Part shown: positions 1-9,400 of the stretch, piece after piece
Layout of the letters: every line of letters begins with the position of its first letter
Numbering within the stretch: the stretch's first letter is position 1
Origin: Candidatus Eiseniibacteriota bacterium
GTDB lineage: Bacteria; Arandabacterota; Arandabacteria; JAGLYR01
Direction of reading: 5' to 3'
DNA length: 15,290 nt
Assembly (NCBI GenBank): GCA_023132135.1
Contig: JAGLYR010000237.1
Location: forward strand, 1 to 15,290
Notes under the pieces: generated by a model
Told to the model about the DNA's origin: nothing
Database searches by the model: none
What the model saw: the letters and a program-made list of their open reading frames with translations, nothing else
Position numbers and translations under genes: made by a program

Positions 1-806
1 CCGAAGTCGATCCGGTAGAGTCCCGTCTCCGAGATGATGATCTTGAACTCTTCCTGCCGCTCAGCGGTCTTGCTCCGGAAACGGAACCTCGGCGCGCGAC
101 GCCATGGCCGGGCCGATTCATGGTTGACGATGAGACGGGAATAGACACCTTCCCACCGGGACTCCTCCGGCGCCGGGGCCAGGAACTTCTCCTCCTTGCC
201 CTCCAACCAGGTCACTTCAAAGGTGACCGATGAAATCCAGCGGGCCCCGCCACTCACAGGATTCCACTGTACGGGATAGACGTCCACTTCCAGGAGTTGC
301 TGATACCGGAGAACCGAGACCCTCTTCTCTTCGATCACCGTCGCCGGGTAGAAAGCATCGCGCCGGTAGACACCCTCGTCGGGGTGGATGTCGTGCCGGA
401 TGAAGTCCAGACCGTCGCCGTCTGTGGCTCCGCGGCCCACAGGAACGGGCGTGATGTTCAGGCTCCCAAGGCTGTTCCCCTCCTCCACCGAAACCAGTCG
501 AAGTCTCGGCTCCACGCCAAACGGGATTCCCACCCGGACGCGCCGCACCGGAAGCAGGGGTTTGCCGACGGCTTCGATCCACCCGCAGCCCTCCACCGAG
601 AGACCGTCGTACCCTGAGTCCGCGGGACTGCTCCACTCCACCCGTGGCGGTGCAAACCGGACGGACACCGTAACCGACCGCTCGCTTGCCCGGACAACCT
701 CTGTCCCGGCGGGCGCGGCGGCCAGGTTCTGCGGGCCGGCGAGCGCCAGCAGGAGCGACAGGGCGACAAGGCGACGGAGTCGCTGCGGTCCTTCGATACA
801 CGGCAC
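1..806 (-). CDS. C25 (gingipain-like) family secreted protease, N-terminal part, cut by window edge
   Basis: About 268 residues of an exported protein run off the left edge. From a GTG at 806 the product begins with a basic stretch (RLRR) and a Leu/Ala-rich core ending near NLAAA, a good signal peptide. The rest is collinear with the N-terminal third of the C25 protease at 2193-6233: both have VPVR..VGIPFGVEPR, then VTFEVTWLEG (EVTWEGG in the other), then a WEG.Y.RL..NHESAR.WRR segment and an ETGLYRI segment. This part corresponds to the propeptide-like region. The catalytic domain lies outside the window, so activity cannot be judged. The start is uncertain: GTG 806 has a GGAGA just upstream, while GTG 860 and TTG 875 are in frame and would lengthen the n-region. 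The paralogy is seen in the sequence; the protease assignment rests on the full-length relative. Confidence 0.8.
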   Translation of the reverse strand, partial: MPCIEGPQRLRRLVALSLLLALAGPQNLAAAPAGTEVVRASERSVTVSVRFAPPRVEWSSPADSGYDGLSVEGCGWIEAVGKPLLPVRRVRVGIPFGVEPRLRLVSVEEGNSLGSLNITPVPVGRGATDGDGLDFIRHDIHPDEGVYRRDAFYPATVIEEKRVSVLRYQQLLEVDVYPVQWNPVSGGARWISSVTFEVTWLEGKEEKFLAPAPEESRWEGVYSRLIVNHESARPWRRAPRFRFRSKTAERQEEFKIIISETGLYRIDF

Positions 807-862
807 TCTCCGGCCGTGTGGCCCGCCTGCCGCACTCAGGACGAACGGGAAGAGTGCCACGA

Positions 863-880
863 AGGGGTTTTTCAACCCCT
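863..880. repeat. Small perfect hairpin upstream of the left-edge protease gene
   Basis: AGGGGTT-TTTC-AACCCCT forms a perfect 7-bp stem with a 4-nt loop. It lies 57 nt upstream of the proposed GTG start at 806, so it would be in the 5' leader or promoter region of that gene. It has no T-run on either strand, so it does not look like an intrinsic terminator. The rest of 807-1035 holds nothing else I can identify. Confidence 0.45.
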
Positions 881-1035
881 GTGTCCCCGCAGTCCGTGGT
901 GCTGCAACTATGTGGTCTGCATGTGGTTGGTATGCAAGACCCATCTGGTGTCGATTGACATACTGTTTCGTGTACATCGGACCCTGGAGAGTCTCGTTTT
1001 CTGCGTCAGAGTCCGAGACCTCAACGCTGCCGTTG

Positions 1036-1217
1036 TAGCCTGGGTTATTCAGGAATCCCGTCGCGAGAGGGGCGCAGGCTGTGACTGGCAAGGCGCGGGG
1101 TCGATTTCGACCGGAGGCGTGGCCTCTGGCCCCGCTGAGGATCGAAATCGGCGGCAGGGCGCAGTCCAAGCACATCCTGCGACACTCGCAGCAGGGATTC
1201 ATGAATAATCCAGGCTA
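1036..1217. repeat. 182-bp near-palindromic repeat element (two inverted half-copies)
   Basis: The left arm starts TAGCCTGGGTTATTCAGGAA at 1036. The right arm, read on the minus strand from 1217, starts TAGCCTGGATTATTCATGAA. Similarity continues inward through a GCGAG block, a CGCAGG.TGTG..TGG block and a CGATTTCGA block, and ends at GGCCTCTGGCC, centred at about 1126, which is the midpoint of the element. The arms are diverged and need one or two small gaps. The element fills most of the spacer between murQ and the left protease gene. Related half-copies occur at 6314 and 12341, with a mini version at 15199. No ORF inside resembles a transposase, so a MITE-like or REP-like element, or a structured RNA, is the best description. 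Confidence 0.7.
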
Positions 1218-1263
1218 GGGGTCACTTCATGGCGCATGTCTATTTCACAACAGAGACAGCCAT

Positions 1264-2145
1264 TCAGTTCCGCTTCTCGACGGCTTTCCTCACCCAACCC
1301 CCCACTTCCGCCAGTCGCCGTCCGGCTTCCTTCACGTCCGTCCCGGTCCGATGCATCACGATGGCCAGCTTCACGGACCCCCCGGACCGCGTCAGCAGCG
1401 AGGCGGCCTCATCGTAGGAAAGCCCCTCGGAAATCATCAGGATGCGCTTCCCGCGCTCGCGCAGCTTCTCGCTCGTGGCCATGAGGTCCACCATCATGTT
1501 CTCGTAGACCTTCCCCAACCGCACCATCGCCGTCGTGGTGAGCATGTTGAGCACCATCTTCTGCGCCGTTGCCGCCTTCATCCTGGTCGATCCCATGATA
1601 ACTTCCGGCCCCACAACCAGGGAAATCGGGACATCCACGTCCACCGGCAGATCATCCGGCGGATTCGCCGTAACCAGGATGGTTGGAGCACCAACTTCCC
1701 GAGCGTAGCCCAGTGCACCCGCAACGAAGGGGGTCCTGCGGCAGGCGGCAAGACCAACGACCACGTCACGGGCCGAGAGGTTCCTGTCTCTCAGGGCATC
1801 GGCGCCCCCCGCGGCATCGTCCTCGGCGCCCTCGACAGCCCGCACCAGGGCGCCATACCCCCCAGCGATGATCCCCTGAACCTGCTCCGGGTCCGTGCCG
1901 AAGGTGGGCGGGCACTCGGCCGCGTCCAGGACTCCAAGCCGCCCGCTGGTTCCGGCCCCCACATAGAAAAGCCGTCCCTCTGCCAGGAACGCTTTCACAA
2001 CCAGATCGACCGCCCTCGCGATCTCGGGAATCCGGGCCAATATCGCCGGGACCACCTTGCGGTCCTCCCGGTTGATCAGCGTGAGAACCTCTTCGACGGA
2101 CATCCGGTCCAGGTTCGCGCTGTCGGGATTTCGCCCCTCCGTCAC
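1264..2145 (-). CDS. murQ: N-acetylmuramic acid 6-phosphate etherase MurQ
   Basis: 293 residues, close to the usual length of about 300. MurQ cleaves the lactyl ether of MurNAc-6-phosphate to GlcNAc-6-phosphate and D-lactate in the cytoplasm, a step of cell-wall sugar recycling. Family signatures visible are TEGRNP at the start, the SIS-fold loop YVGAGTSGRLGVLDAAECPP (residues 61-80), EGAED (105-109) and GSTRMKAATAQK followed by MVLNML. By comparison with E. coli MurQ, Glu77 and Glu108 match the catalytic Glu83 and Glu114. One oddity is the usual A-S-G-R-T-P segment, which reads A-C-R-R-T-P at 134-139. The start is a GTG at 2145 with GAGGG five bases upstream; no other start codon lies in frame before the preceding gene ends. 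The gap to that gene is 47 bp, so the two are probably cotranscribed. No murK, anmK or PTS gene is present in the window. Confidence 0.95.
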   Translation of the reverse strand: MTEGRNPDSANLDRMSVEEVLTLINREDRKVVPAILARIPEIARAVDLVVKAFLAEGRLFYVGAGTSGRLGVLDAAECPPTFGTDPEQVQGIIAGGYGALVRAVEGAEDDAAGGADALRDRNLSARDVVVGLAACRRTPFVAGALGYAREVGAPTILVTANPPDDLPVDVDVPISLVVGPEVIMGSTRMKAATAQKMVLNMLTTTAMVRLGKVYENMMVDLMATSEKLRERGKRILMISEGLSYDEAASLLTRSGGSVKLAIVMHRTGTDVKEAGRRLAEVGGWVRKAVEKRN

Positions 2146-2192
2146 CAGGCCCTCGATTTCCCTGAATACCCGCGAGGGACCCTTCCCGGCGT

Positions 2193-5100
2193 CTATTTCA
2201 TTCTCACGATCTTTCCGATCTCCGATGTTACAGCCTCCTCACCGGCCTTGGCCGCGATCTGGTACAGATAGACACCGTTGGCAACATCCTCGCCGTCCTC
2301 ATCCCGGCCATCCCACGGCACGTAGTTGTAGTCCGTCACACCATCGGGCTCGAGGGTATTGATCAGCCGACCGGCAACGGTGAAAATCCTGATGCGAACG
2401 GTTGCCGCCCGGGAGAGTTCGAAGGAGAACCCGGTCCTCTCCCCGAACGGACTGGGATAGGCCGTGACGGAATCGATCCTCAGCCGGTCGGCGACCCCAA
2501 GGGTCATCAGAATCCCTTCGAGAGAGGCCGCGGTCAGGACGAGATCATACAGGCCCGGATCCATCGTCTCCAGAGAAAAGGTCACACGCCAGCGCGCGCC
2601 CGTCTCATCCAGGGACTCCGCCTCCGCCGGGAGGATCACGGACCCTCCCGGACCCTCCAGCCTCACGGAGAAATCCCCATCGCTCACCGACCGTGGAAGG
2701 TGCACCTCCAGTATCCCATCCACGCCCGGCCTCACATAACTCCCATCAACAGCATGGCGTCCGTCGAACCATGCCTGGAACGAGAACCGCACCCGGAGAC
2801 GCAGCGAGACGGGCCGGCCGCTCAGGTCCTTTGCGTCAAACGCCAGTTCATAATTGGCCAGGCGGAGATCGTGCGGGTATTCCACGATCAGGACTCTCGC
2901 GTCCGCCGTCGTGCTGTCCCGAAGAACGTGGTAATCCATCCCCGGGGTGAGAACGGTCTCGGTGTCCCCATCCAGAATTCTCACCACAATGGACGTGCTG
3001 TCGACGGCTACTTCGTCTCCCACCCGCACCCGGACGTTGACCGTTGGCGAGTTGCTTCCCAGGATCACGGCGCCGTTCTCGACGGGCGCACCGTCGACAA
3101 ACGCCTCCATGGCGGGAGGCAGCGCGTCCATCCGGAGCGCCGGATCCCCCAACAGAACGTAGCGGGTGAGGAACGATCCCCCGTACTGACTCGCCGCAAG
3201 GTTCGCCACAGCCGCGGCCTGCACTTCTCCCAGTAGCCAGCGGGCGTGAGAGGCGCCTCCAGCGTCAACCCCCACCGGCGGTTCCTCAAAGAAGGCCCGA
3301 TACAGGAACTCCTGGTAGGCTGTGCTGACTGTGATCGCCTCAACACCGCTGCTTCCCAGCGCAGCCACCGCCCCCCCGCGGGGCAGGAACAGCATTTTCT
3401 CCAGCATGCAGTCCTGCACATAGGGACTGCTTTCCTCCACCCGGTCGAAATCGCCGAATTGGCAACCGAATCCGTGAACAAAATAGGGCCGCCCGTCGTT
3501 GGCGGAATACTGCGTCAAATCCGAACGCCACTGTCCGGACGTCACGGCCACACTGTCCACCAGCAGGTGCTCGTCGAACATTATGTTGGGGTGGCCGTGC
3601 CCCTGGAAACTGAAGAGGAGAACTCCCTCGTTGAGCGCGTCGAAGACGAGCGGGGTCACGCGCGCCCGGACCGAATCCTTCACACAGGCCAGCGAACCAG
3701 CGCCGATGCCCCCCTCAGAACAGACCCCGTGGAAACCATCCTCCAGCGTGCGACCGGTGTAGTCGGCCAGGAGAATCTCCCGGACTTGCAGGGGCGCGCC
3801 CGGACTCCGTTGCACAATCCCTGCCGAGACCCGCGCCGCCTCCTCGAAAATCTCCTCTGTGGAATGTCCGCACTGGTAGGGGTTGAACCCCGAGCACTGG
3901 TCGTCGCTCACCAGAAGCACCCGACCGCGCCAGGCGTCGTCCGCCGAAATCTCCTCGTAGGCCAGTATTTTCTCCACGACCGCATCGAGCTCCGCTCGAG
4001 AGCCCGCGGGCAGACGGCCCAGGTACGCGTCGAGGATCAGATCGTCATCGAACCGCACGTACCAGTTGTCCATGGCCGCCAGCTCGTTGCCGGAGCAGCC
4101 GGCAATGGAGGGAACGAAATCGGGCTCGCTCTCCGGATACACTCCGAGATGATCTTCGCTGGCGTCTCCCACGAGAAGGACAAACTGCGGCTTGGTGGTC
4201 CAGTGCTCGAATCCCCATTGGAGATAGCGCTTGATGGCGACGGGATTCTTGATTCCCCCGCTGAATTCATCGTAAACATCCATGATGCCGGCGATCCGCA
4301 CCTCGAACCCCTGGGCCTCCCGGTGGGAAACCAGGGGTTCGATCCCGTCGAAGAAGAGGGGATGGCAGATCACGACATAGTCGCCCTCGGCGTCAAAGAT
4401 GGAGGCGGGGTGGTACTCAACGATGTCTTCGCTTGGGAGTCTGCGGGCGCTTCCCCCGGTGATGGCAACCCAATTCCGTGACGAGGTCAGGCTGTCCTGG
4501 AACACAAGCCGATAGCCACCGCCGTCGGGAACCACCGCTCCGGCCGGAAGCTGCATCCACATTTCCCGGCCGGCTTCGCTGACATCGAACATGTGGACAT
4601 CTTCCCGGGTGAACCCGGCCACCTCCAGTCCCCAGGACCCGCTGGGGGCGGAGAAGACCAGATAGTCGTCTCTTGCTCTGAGATGGCGGTCGTAGCTGAT
4701 CTCAACCCAGTCCAGAAACGCGCCGCTGCGCTCGCCCTGGGTGGATCCGACAAGCAGCCAGCCTTTGTATTCGAGGAAGTTCTCGCCCTCCGTCAGGAAA
4801 CCCGCCGGGATCAGGGTATCCGATTCGTAGATGTACGAGGAGTAGCTCTGGAAGGAGAAGGAGTCAGGTTCTGTGGATGCGCCGATCCCGCTGGTGAGGC
4901 CGAGATGGAAAATGTGGGTCCCCATCTGGGAGCCCTGAAACCTGGCCCGGATTCCAGACGCCAGGGAAGAATTCACATCATGAACAGTGATCCCCAACGA
5001 CACCTCATGGGCCCTCCAGTTGGTCCAGAACCACTGCTCGACGTCACACTCGGGAGGAACGCCGTCCCGATCCGGTCCCTGGGGTTGAGCCCAGTAGTGA

Positions 5101-6233
5101 GTTTCCTCTTCGAAATGAAGCACTTCCGGAAACGTTCGGAGTGTTCCGGCCACCGCCCCCCGCCACACACGGGCCGTGTCCATCCTCGCCCCACCGGCCG
5201 GTCCCCGCCCCACCCAGTAGACGTTCTCTGCGCTGTAGCGGTCTTCGTAGCCGAACTCCCCAAAGGCATCCCGGAAGCTCCGGGCCCAGAAATAGAAACG
5301 GTCGCCCGGACCGAACAATCTGTCCCTGTCTTCGTCCAGCAGATGAATGGGGATCGGCTCTTCTTCCCAGGGCCGGTTGCCCTGCTCATCGTAGACCTTC
5401 CGGTAGACACCCAGATCCTCCGCGGGGAACGCCACGCTCAGGCCCCGAAGGTCCTCGTAGCGGATTTCATAGAGCCCGGTCTCGGCAATTCTGAGTTGAT
5501 GTTCATCCTCCCGCGGCGGACTGTCTTTGGCATCCGGGACAGGGGCCGGGCTTCGCCTCCACGATCTCGCGCTCTCATGATTCGCGACCAGCCGCCGGTA
5601 CATCCCTTCCCAGAGGGGCTCCCCGGCGGCGAACCCCAACTCCTTGTCCCCGATGCCTCCCTCCCACGTCACTTCCACGGTCACCTGTCTTGCCCACGTT
5701 CCCCCTTTCCCGGGTTCCCACCGGAAGGGAAAGACCAGGACCTGAACAACCCGCTGGAACCGCAACGTGGCAACCCAGCCTTCCCGAACCCAGTCGTCCG
5801 GATACAGACCCTGCCGGCCGTAGATCGCGCGGTCCGGCTCGCGGACCGGAATTGCCCGGACCCTCTCCCCGTCGCGACGGGGTTCGTGCCGTGGCGCGGG
5901 CGGGATGCGGAGCCCGGGAATCCGGCCACCTTCCTCCACCTCGATCACGCGAACCCGAGGCTCCACACCAAAGGGGATCCCCACCAGCATCCCGCGGACC
6001 GGGACCTGGGGATGCCCGACCTCGGTGTTGGGAATGCACCCATCCACCAGAACCCTGTGACAGGGTTGCCCATCGATTTCGATGTCTCTGACCTGGGGAT
6101 TATCAAAGCGGATACTGAGGACAACGCGGTTGGCGCCGGAGTTCACAACTTCCACCGCCGGCGCGGCCGCGCCGGAAACCGGGAACAGAGCGAAGACCAA
6201 GAGGGGCAATGTCGGCAAGCGGTTCCAGCGCAT
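2193..6233 (-). CDS. Secreted C25 (gingipain-like) cysteine protease with FlgD-like C-terminal domain
   Basis: 1346 residues from ATG 6233. A signal peptide (MRWNRLPTLPLLVFALFPVSG, then AAA) is followed by a propeptide-like region with VPVRGMLVGIPFGVEPR and ETGLYEIRYEDL, then a beta-rich region. The C25 catalytic domain spans about 616-1036. It has the probable catalytic His879 in SFQGHGH and Cys924 in HGFGCQFGDFD, followed by GAVAALGSSG, as in gingipains. Ig-like segments follow. The last 90 residues (YPSPFGE, VRIRIFTVAGRLI, WDGRDEDG, GVYLYQI) form an FlgD-like / type IX sorting-like domain, so the product is probably cell-surface or secreted. An upstream in-frame ATG at 6275 is disfavoured because it lies about 4 nt from the predicted transcription start, and ATG 6233 begins the cleanest signal peptide. 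murQ follows after 47 bp. An N-terminal paralog lies at 1-806. Peptide specificity cannot be read from the sequence. Confidence 0.92.
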   Translation of the reverse strand: MRWNRLPTLPLLVFALFPVSGAAAPAVEVVNSGANRVVLSIRFDNPQVRDIEIDGQPCHRVLVDGCIPNTEVGHPQVPVRGMLVGIPFGVEPRVRVIEVEEGGRIPGLRIPPAPRHEPRRDGERVRAIPVREPDRAIYGRQGLYPDDWVREGWVATLRFQRVVQVLVFPFRWEPGKGGTWARQVTVEVTWEGGIGDKELGFAAGEPLWEGMYRRLVANHESARSWRRSPAPVPDAKDSPPREDEHQLRIAETGLYEIRYEDLRGLSVAFPAEDLGVYRKVYDEQGNRPWEEEPIPIHLLDEDRDRLFGPGDRFYFWARSFRDAFGEFGYEDRYSAENVYWVGRGPAGGARMDTARVWRGAVAGTLRTFPEVLHFEEETHYWAQPQGPDRDGVPPECDVEQWFWTNWRAHEVSLGITVHDVNSSLASGIRARFQGSQMGTHIFHLGLTSGIGASTEPDSFSFQSYSSYIYESDTLIPAGFLTEGENFLEYKGWLLVGSTQGERSGAFLDWVEISYDRHLRARDDYLVFSAPSGSWGLEVAGFTREDVHMFDVSEAGREMWMQLPAGAVVPDGGGYRLVFQDSLTSSRNWVAITGGSARRLPSEDIVEYHPASIFDAEGDYVVICHPLFFDGIEPLVSHREAQGFEVRIAGIMDVYDEFSGGIKNPVAIKRYLQWGFEHWTTKPQFVLLVGDASEDHLGVYPESEPDFVPSIAGCSGNELAAMDNWYVRFDDDLILDAYLGRLPAGSRAELDAVVEKILAYEEISADDAWRGRVLLVSDDQCSGFNPYQCGHSTEEIFEEAARVSAGIVQRSPGAPLQVREILLADYTGRTLEDGFHGVCSEGGIGAGSLACVKDSVRARVTPLVFDALNEGVLLFSFQGHGHPNIMFDEHLLVDSVAVTSGQWRSDLTQYSANDGRPYFVHGFGCQFGDFDRVEESSPYVQDCMLEKMLFLPRGGAVAALGSSGVEAITVSTAYQEFLYRAFFEEPPVGVDAGGASHARWLLGEVQAAAVANLAASQYGGSFLTRYVLLGDPALRMDALPPAMEAFVDGAPVENGAVILGSNSPTVNVRVRVGDEVAVDSTSIVVRILDGDTETVLTPGMDYHVLRDSTTADARVLIVEYPHDLRLANYELAFDAKDLSGRPVSLRLRVRFSFQAWFDGRHAVDGSYVRPGVDGILEVHLPRSVSDGDFSVRLEGPGGSVILPAEAESLDETGARWRVTFSLETMDPGLYDLVLTAASLEGILMTLGVADRLRIDSVTAYPSPFGERTGFSFELSRAATVRIRIFTVAGRLINTLEPDGVTDYNYVPWDGRDEDGEDVANGVYLYQIAAKAGEEAVTSEIGKIVRMK

Positions 6234-6285
6234 CAAAATGTCCCGGCGTGTTTCGAACCCGAATGGGATGGACAAATCTCACGCT

Positions 6286-6313
6286 ATTATACCGACGGGG
6301 CGGAGATGTGCAA
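6286..6313 (-). promoter_or_regulatory. Sigma70-type promoter for the C25 protease-murQ operon
   Basis: On the minus strand there is TTGCAC (6313-6308), a 16-bp spacer, then a perfect TATAAT (6291-6286). The expected start point is near 6279, giving a leader of about 46 nt to ATG 6233. The -35 box directly abuts the end of the dispersed repeat at 6314. This layout also argues against the ATG at 6275. Confidence 0.7.
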
Positions 6314-6350
6314 TAGCCTGGATTATTCATGAATCCCTGCTGCGAGGGGC
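6314..6350. repeat. Half-copy of the TAGCCTGGATTATTCATGAA repeat family
   Basis: The 33-base segment from 6314 (TAGCCTGGATT... to CTGCTGCGAG) matches the minus-strand right arm of the element at 1036-1217 without mismatch. No full inverted partner follows. The rest of the spacer to 6477 is GC-rich with GCGAG-type short repeats and holds one more repeat at 6433-6452. The core contains the palindrome ATTCATGAAT, so the unit itself can form a cruciform or a protein-binding dyad. Confidence 0.75.
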
Positions 6351-6432
6351 GCGTTGCGAGTGCGAGAGTGCGCGACAGGGCGAGGGCGAGTGACAGGTGT
6401 CGAGTGTCAAGGAAATAGGGCAGGATTCAAAC

Positions 6433-6452
6433 GGGACTATGCTCTGAGCAGC
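6433..6452. repeat. 20-bp dispersed repeat (inverted partner at 13021-13040)
   Basis: The reverse complement of this 20-mer (GCTGCTCAGAGCATAGTCCC) matches 13021-13040 at 19 of 20 positions. Both copies lie in non-coding DNA near members of the TAGCCTGG repeat family, so they may be another module of the same element. The segment is 25 bp past the stop codon of the gene ending at 6478. Confidence 0.55.
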
Positions 6453-6477
6453 ATCGAAGGGTTACGAACACGTGTAC

Positions 6478-9400
6478 TTACTGTCCTCGATGCGTGGCCG
6501 CGTTCATCTGTTCAAGTACCTGGCGGAGTTGGGTCCGGCCCGGGGCCAGGCGCACGGCAATCTCGATTTCCCGGCGGGCTTCGTCCAGCTTACCCTGCCG
6601 GTACAGCGTGATGCCGAGATTGGCGTGGGCTTCCGCGTTCTCAGGATCCTTCTCGGCCGCGAGACGGAAGTAGCTGATGGCGCTCTCCACCTTTCCCTCG
6701 TTAAGGAGTGTCGCGCCCAGATTGACGTATGCATTGGCATGGTCGGGGTCCAGCCGGATGGCCTCACGGAACTCCTCGGAAGCTTCTACCCAGCGGCCCC
6801 GGCGCATGAGAATACTCCCGAGGTTGGTACGGATCCATGCCGACTCCGGCTTCTCTTCGATGGCCAGCCTGAACTCCGGGATCGACTCGTCCATCCTCTC
6901 CAGCCGGACGAGGGTCTCCGCCACCTTCTCATGAATACCCCCAATCCCGTTCCGCCTGGCGTAGGGCACGGCGCCCCTGTACAAATCGAGTGCCTTCTCG
7001 TAGTCCTCACTCTGGAAGTAGTAGTTGCCCAGGTTCACCCGGGCGGCAGCGGCTTCCGGGTACACGTCGATGGCCGTCTGGGAGAGCTGCCGGACCATTT
7101 CGGTGTCGCCCCTGCGGTGGTACCACCGGGCCAGAAGTACGTAGCACCGGTTGAGGTGCTCCCGCACCGTCATGTCGTCGGGGTACATTTCCACGGATTT
7201 CCTGAGGACCGGCACCGCCTTGTCGAACTTGCCCTCCGAGATGAGGACCTGGCCGTCCATCGAGTAGCGCATCGCTTCGAAACGCCGGCGCAGGTTGTCT
7301 TCGATCGCGGCCGCTTCCTCCGGATTGTCCGAGAAATGGTACACGGGAAGGCGCTCGTACGTCCGGTACTGCAGCGCCTCCGCGAGGTTGGACTCGATGG
7401 TGCCCACGAAAGCGGACTTGGGAGACGAATACTCCAGGATCGGATGGTTCTCGGTGTTGATGGGTGCGTCCCCGCAGTAGAGATCAAGGGACTTCTCATC
7501 CAGGATGAACCGGGCCAGGACGTCGTCCACCGTCTCAAACCCGACCTCCTCCAGCGATTTGCGTACCGGCTCGTACTCCATCCGCTTTTTCAGGGCAGCG
7601 TAGTCGACCCGCATGGGCTCTTCCGTGCCCAGCATCACCATGTCCACATCGGTGAACCAGACGCTGACCGCCGGGAACACCCGCCGGAAGGTCTGCACGA
7701 TCATCTTGAAATCCGAGTCGGACAGGTTGTACAGCGGCAGGAACTGGCACATCACCCCGCCCGGATTCAGTGCCGCCCTTGCCGCCTCGAAATACTCGAC
7801 GGTGTACAAACTCCCCGCGCCCCGCGTGTACGGATGGAAGGGATCGGCCGTGATGCAGTCGAATTTGTCCAAAGTCGCACGGAGGTAATTCCTGCCATCC
7901 CTGAGAATAATGTGGGCCTTGGGGTTCTCCATCACATAGTGGTTTGCCGCGCCGAACCGGCGCGTTGCCCCCATGATGCTCTTGGATAGCTCCGCGCAGC
8001 GGCCTTCATCCAGGGGATGCTGCATCACCGCCCCGAAGGTCACTCCAGCGCCGAGCCCAACGTTGATGGCTCTCTTGGGATTCGGGTGCAGGAGCAACGG
8101 CAGATGGCCCATCATCCTCTGGAGACGCATGTCCATCCGGACGGTGGAAGCCTCCAGCTTGCCGTTGATCACGATAGACCGCCTGCCGAATTCCTCGAAC
8201 ACGGCAGCCGTGGTCCCGATCCCTTCCCTGTAGTAGATCAGCTTTCCCTGCTCCAGCTGCTGGGCTATGTCCTCGGGGGCGGACGGGTCACGCCCCACCG
8301 GCATGAACTGGGCCGCTTTGTGGTACACACCCCAGAGCAGGACTTTCATGTCCCAGCGCGGCAGGTAGAGCAGGCACCCCACGAACACGGCCGCCGCCAC
8401 ACCCACGGAAACCAACCGCCGCCACGCCCGGATCCGGCCGTTCAGGAGGAGGATTGTACTGCCCAGGGCAATGCTCAGGCCCGCCCCCACGAACTCGCTT
8501 CGCTGCGTCCCCAGCAACGGAATGATCACAAAACCCGCCATGAGAGAGCCCAGGATGGAGCCCACCGTGTTCACGGCGTAGATGTTTCCAATGGCCCGAC
8601 CCAGCCGGCGGACGGACCCGGAAACCACCCGGGCCGCCACGGGAAAGCTGGCTCCGAACAACATGGTAGGGATCAACATCACGAGGAAGGCGGAAGCAAA
8701 CTCTACGACCGAGGTCTGCCCCCACTCCCGGTTGGTGAGCGCGAACATCTTCAGGAAAATGAAGGGCAGTTGTCCAAAGAGCGGGATGATGGCCAGCGCG
8801 CAGAATCCAACGGCCAGCTGGATGTATCCAAACAGGCGGGCAGGATCCCGCACCCGGTCGACGAACCTGGAAACGATGAGGCTTCCCAGGGCAATTCCGA
8901 AGAGGAACGTGGTCAACATACACGCGAACGCGTACGCGCTGGTTCCCAACACCAGCTGGAGGATCCGGGTCCAGACAACCTCGTAGAGGAGCGCCACAAA
9001 TCCGGACACACCCAGGCCGACAATGACGCCCACTTGCAGACGGCGGGGTGTCTCCACCACCGGAGTAACCTCCGGCTCCACCGCTTCCGGCTCTTCCTCT
9101 CCCGACACCGTGAAGCGCGGCCGCTTCGAGAGCACGTAGCAGCCTGCGCCCACGGCAAGATTAAACGCTGCCGCCACGTAGACCGTTGCGCTCAGTCCAA
9201 CGACCGGAATCAGGAAATATCCGGCAGCGAAGGTGCCCAGCACCGCGCCGAAAGTGTTGATGGAATACAGGGTCCCGACGCCGAACCCGATCGCGCTCCG
9301 GCGACTCACCACGAACCGGCTGAGAATCGGCAGCGTCCCCCCCATCATCGTCGTCGGGATCAACATCACGGCGAAGGAGACGACGAAACGGAGGACGTCG

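Noticed and set aside
955-983. TTGACA at 955-960 on the plus strand
   Set aside because: No -10 box at 16-18 bp spacing and no plus-strand gene downstream.
4593-6332. Plus-strand ORF of 579 codons opposite the C25 protease
   Set aside because: Shadow of the protease reading frame; the composition is Pro/Arg/Gly-rich without motifs, and the minus-strand frame has signal peptide, catalytic residues and a C-terminal domain.
6472-7989. Long plus-strand ORF of 505 codons opposite the spermidine-synthase-like gene
   Set aside because: It is antisense to clear TPR and methyltransferase coding sequence and has no domain of its own. Long antisense frames are expected in GC-rich genes.
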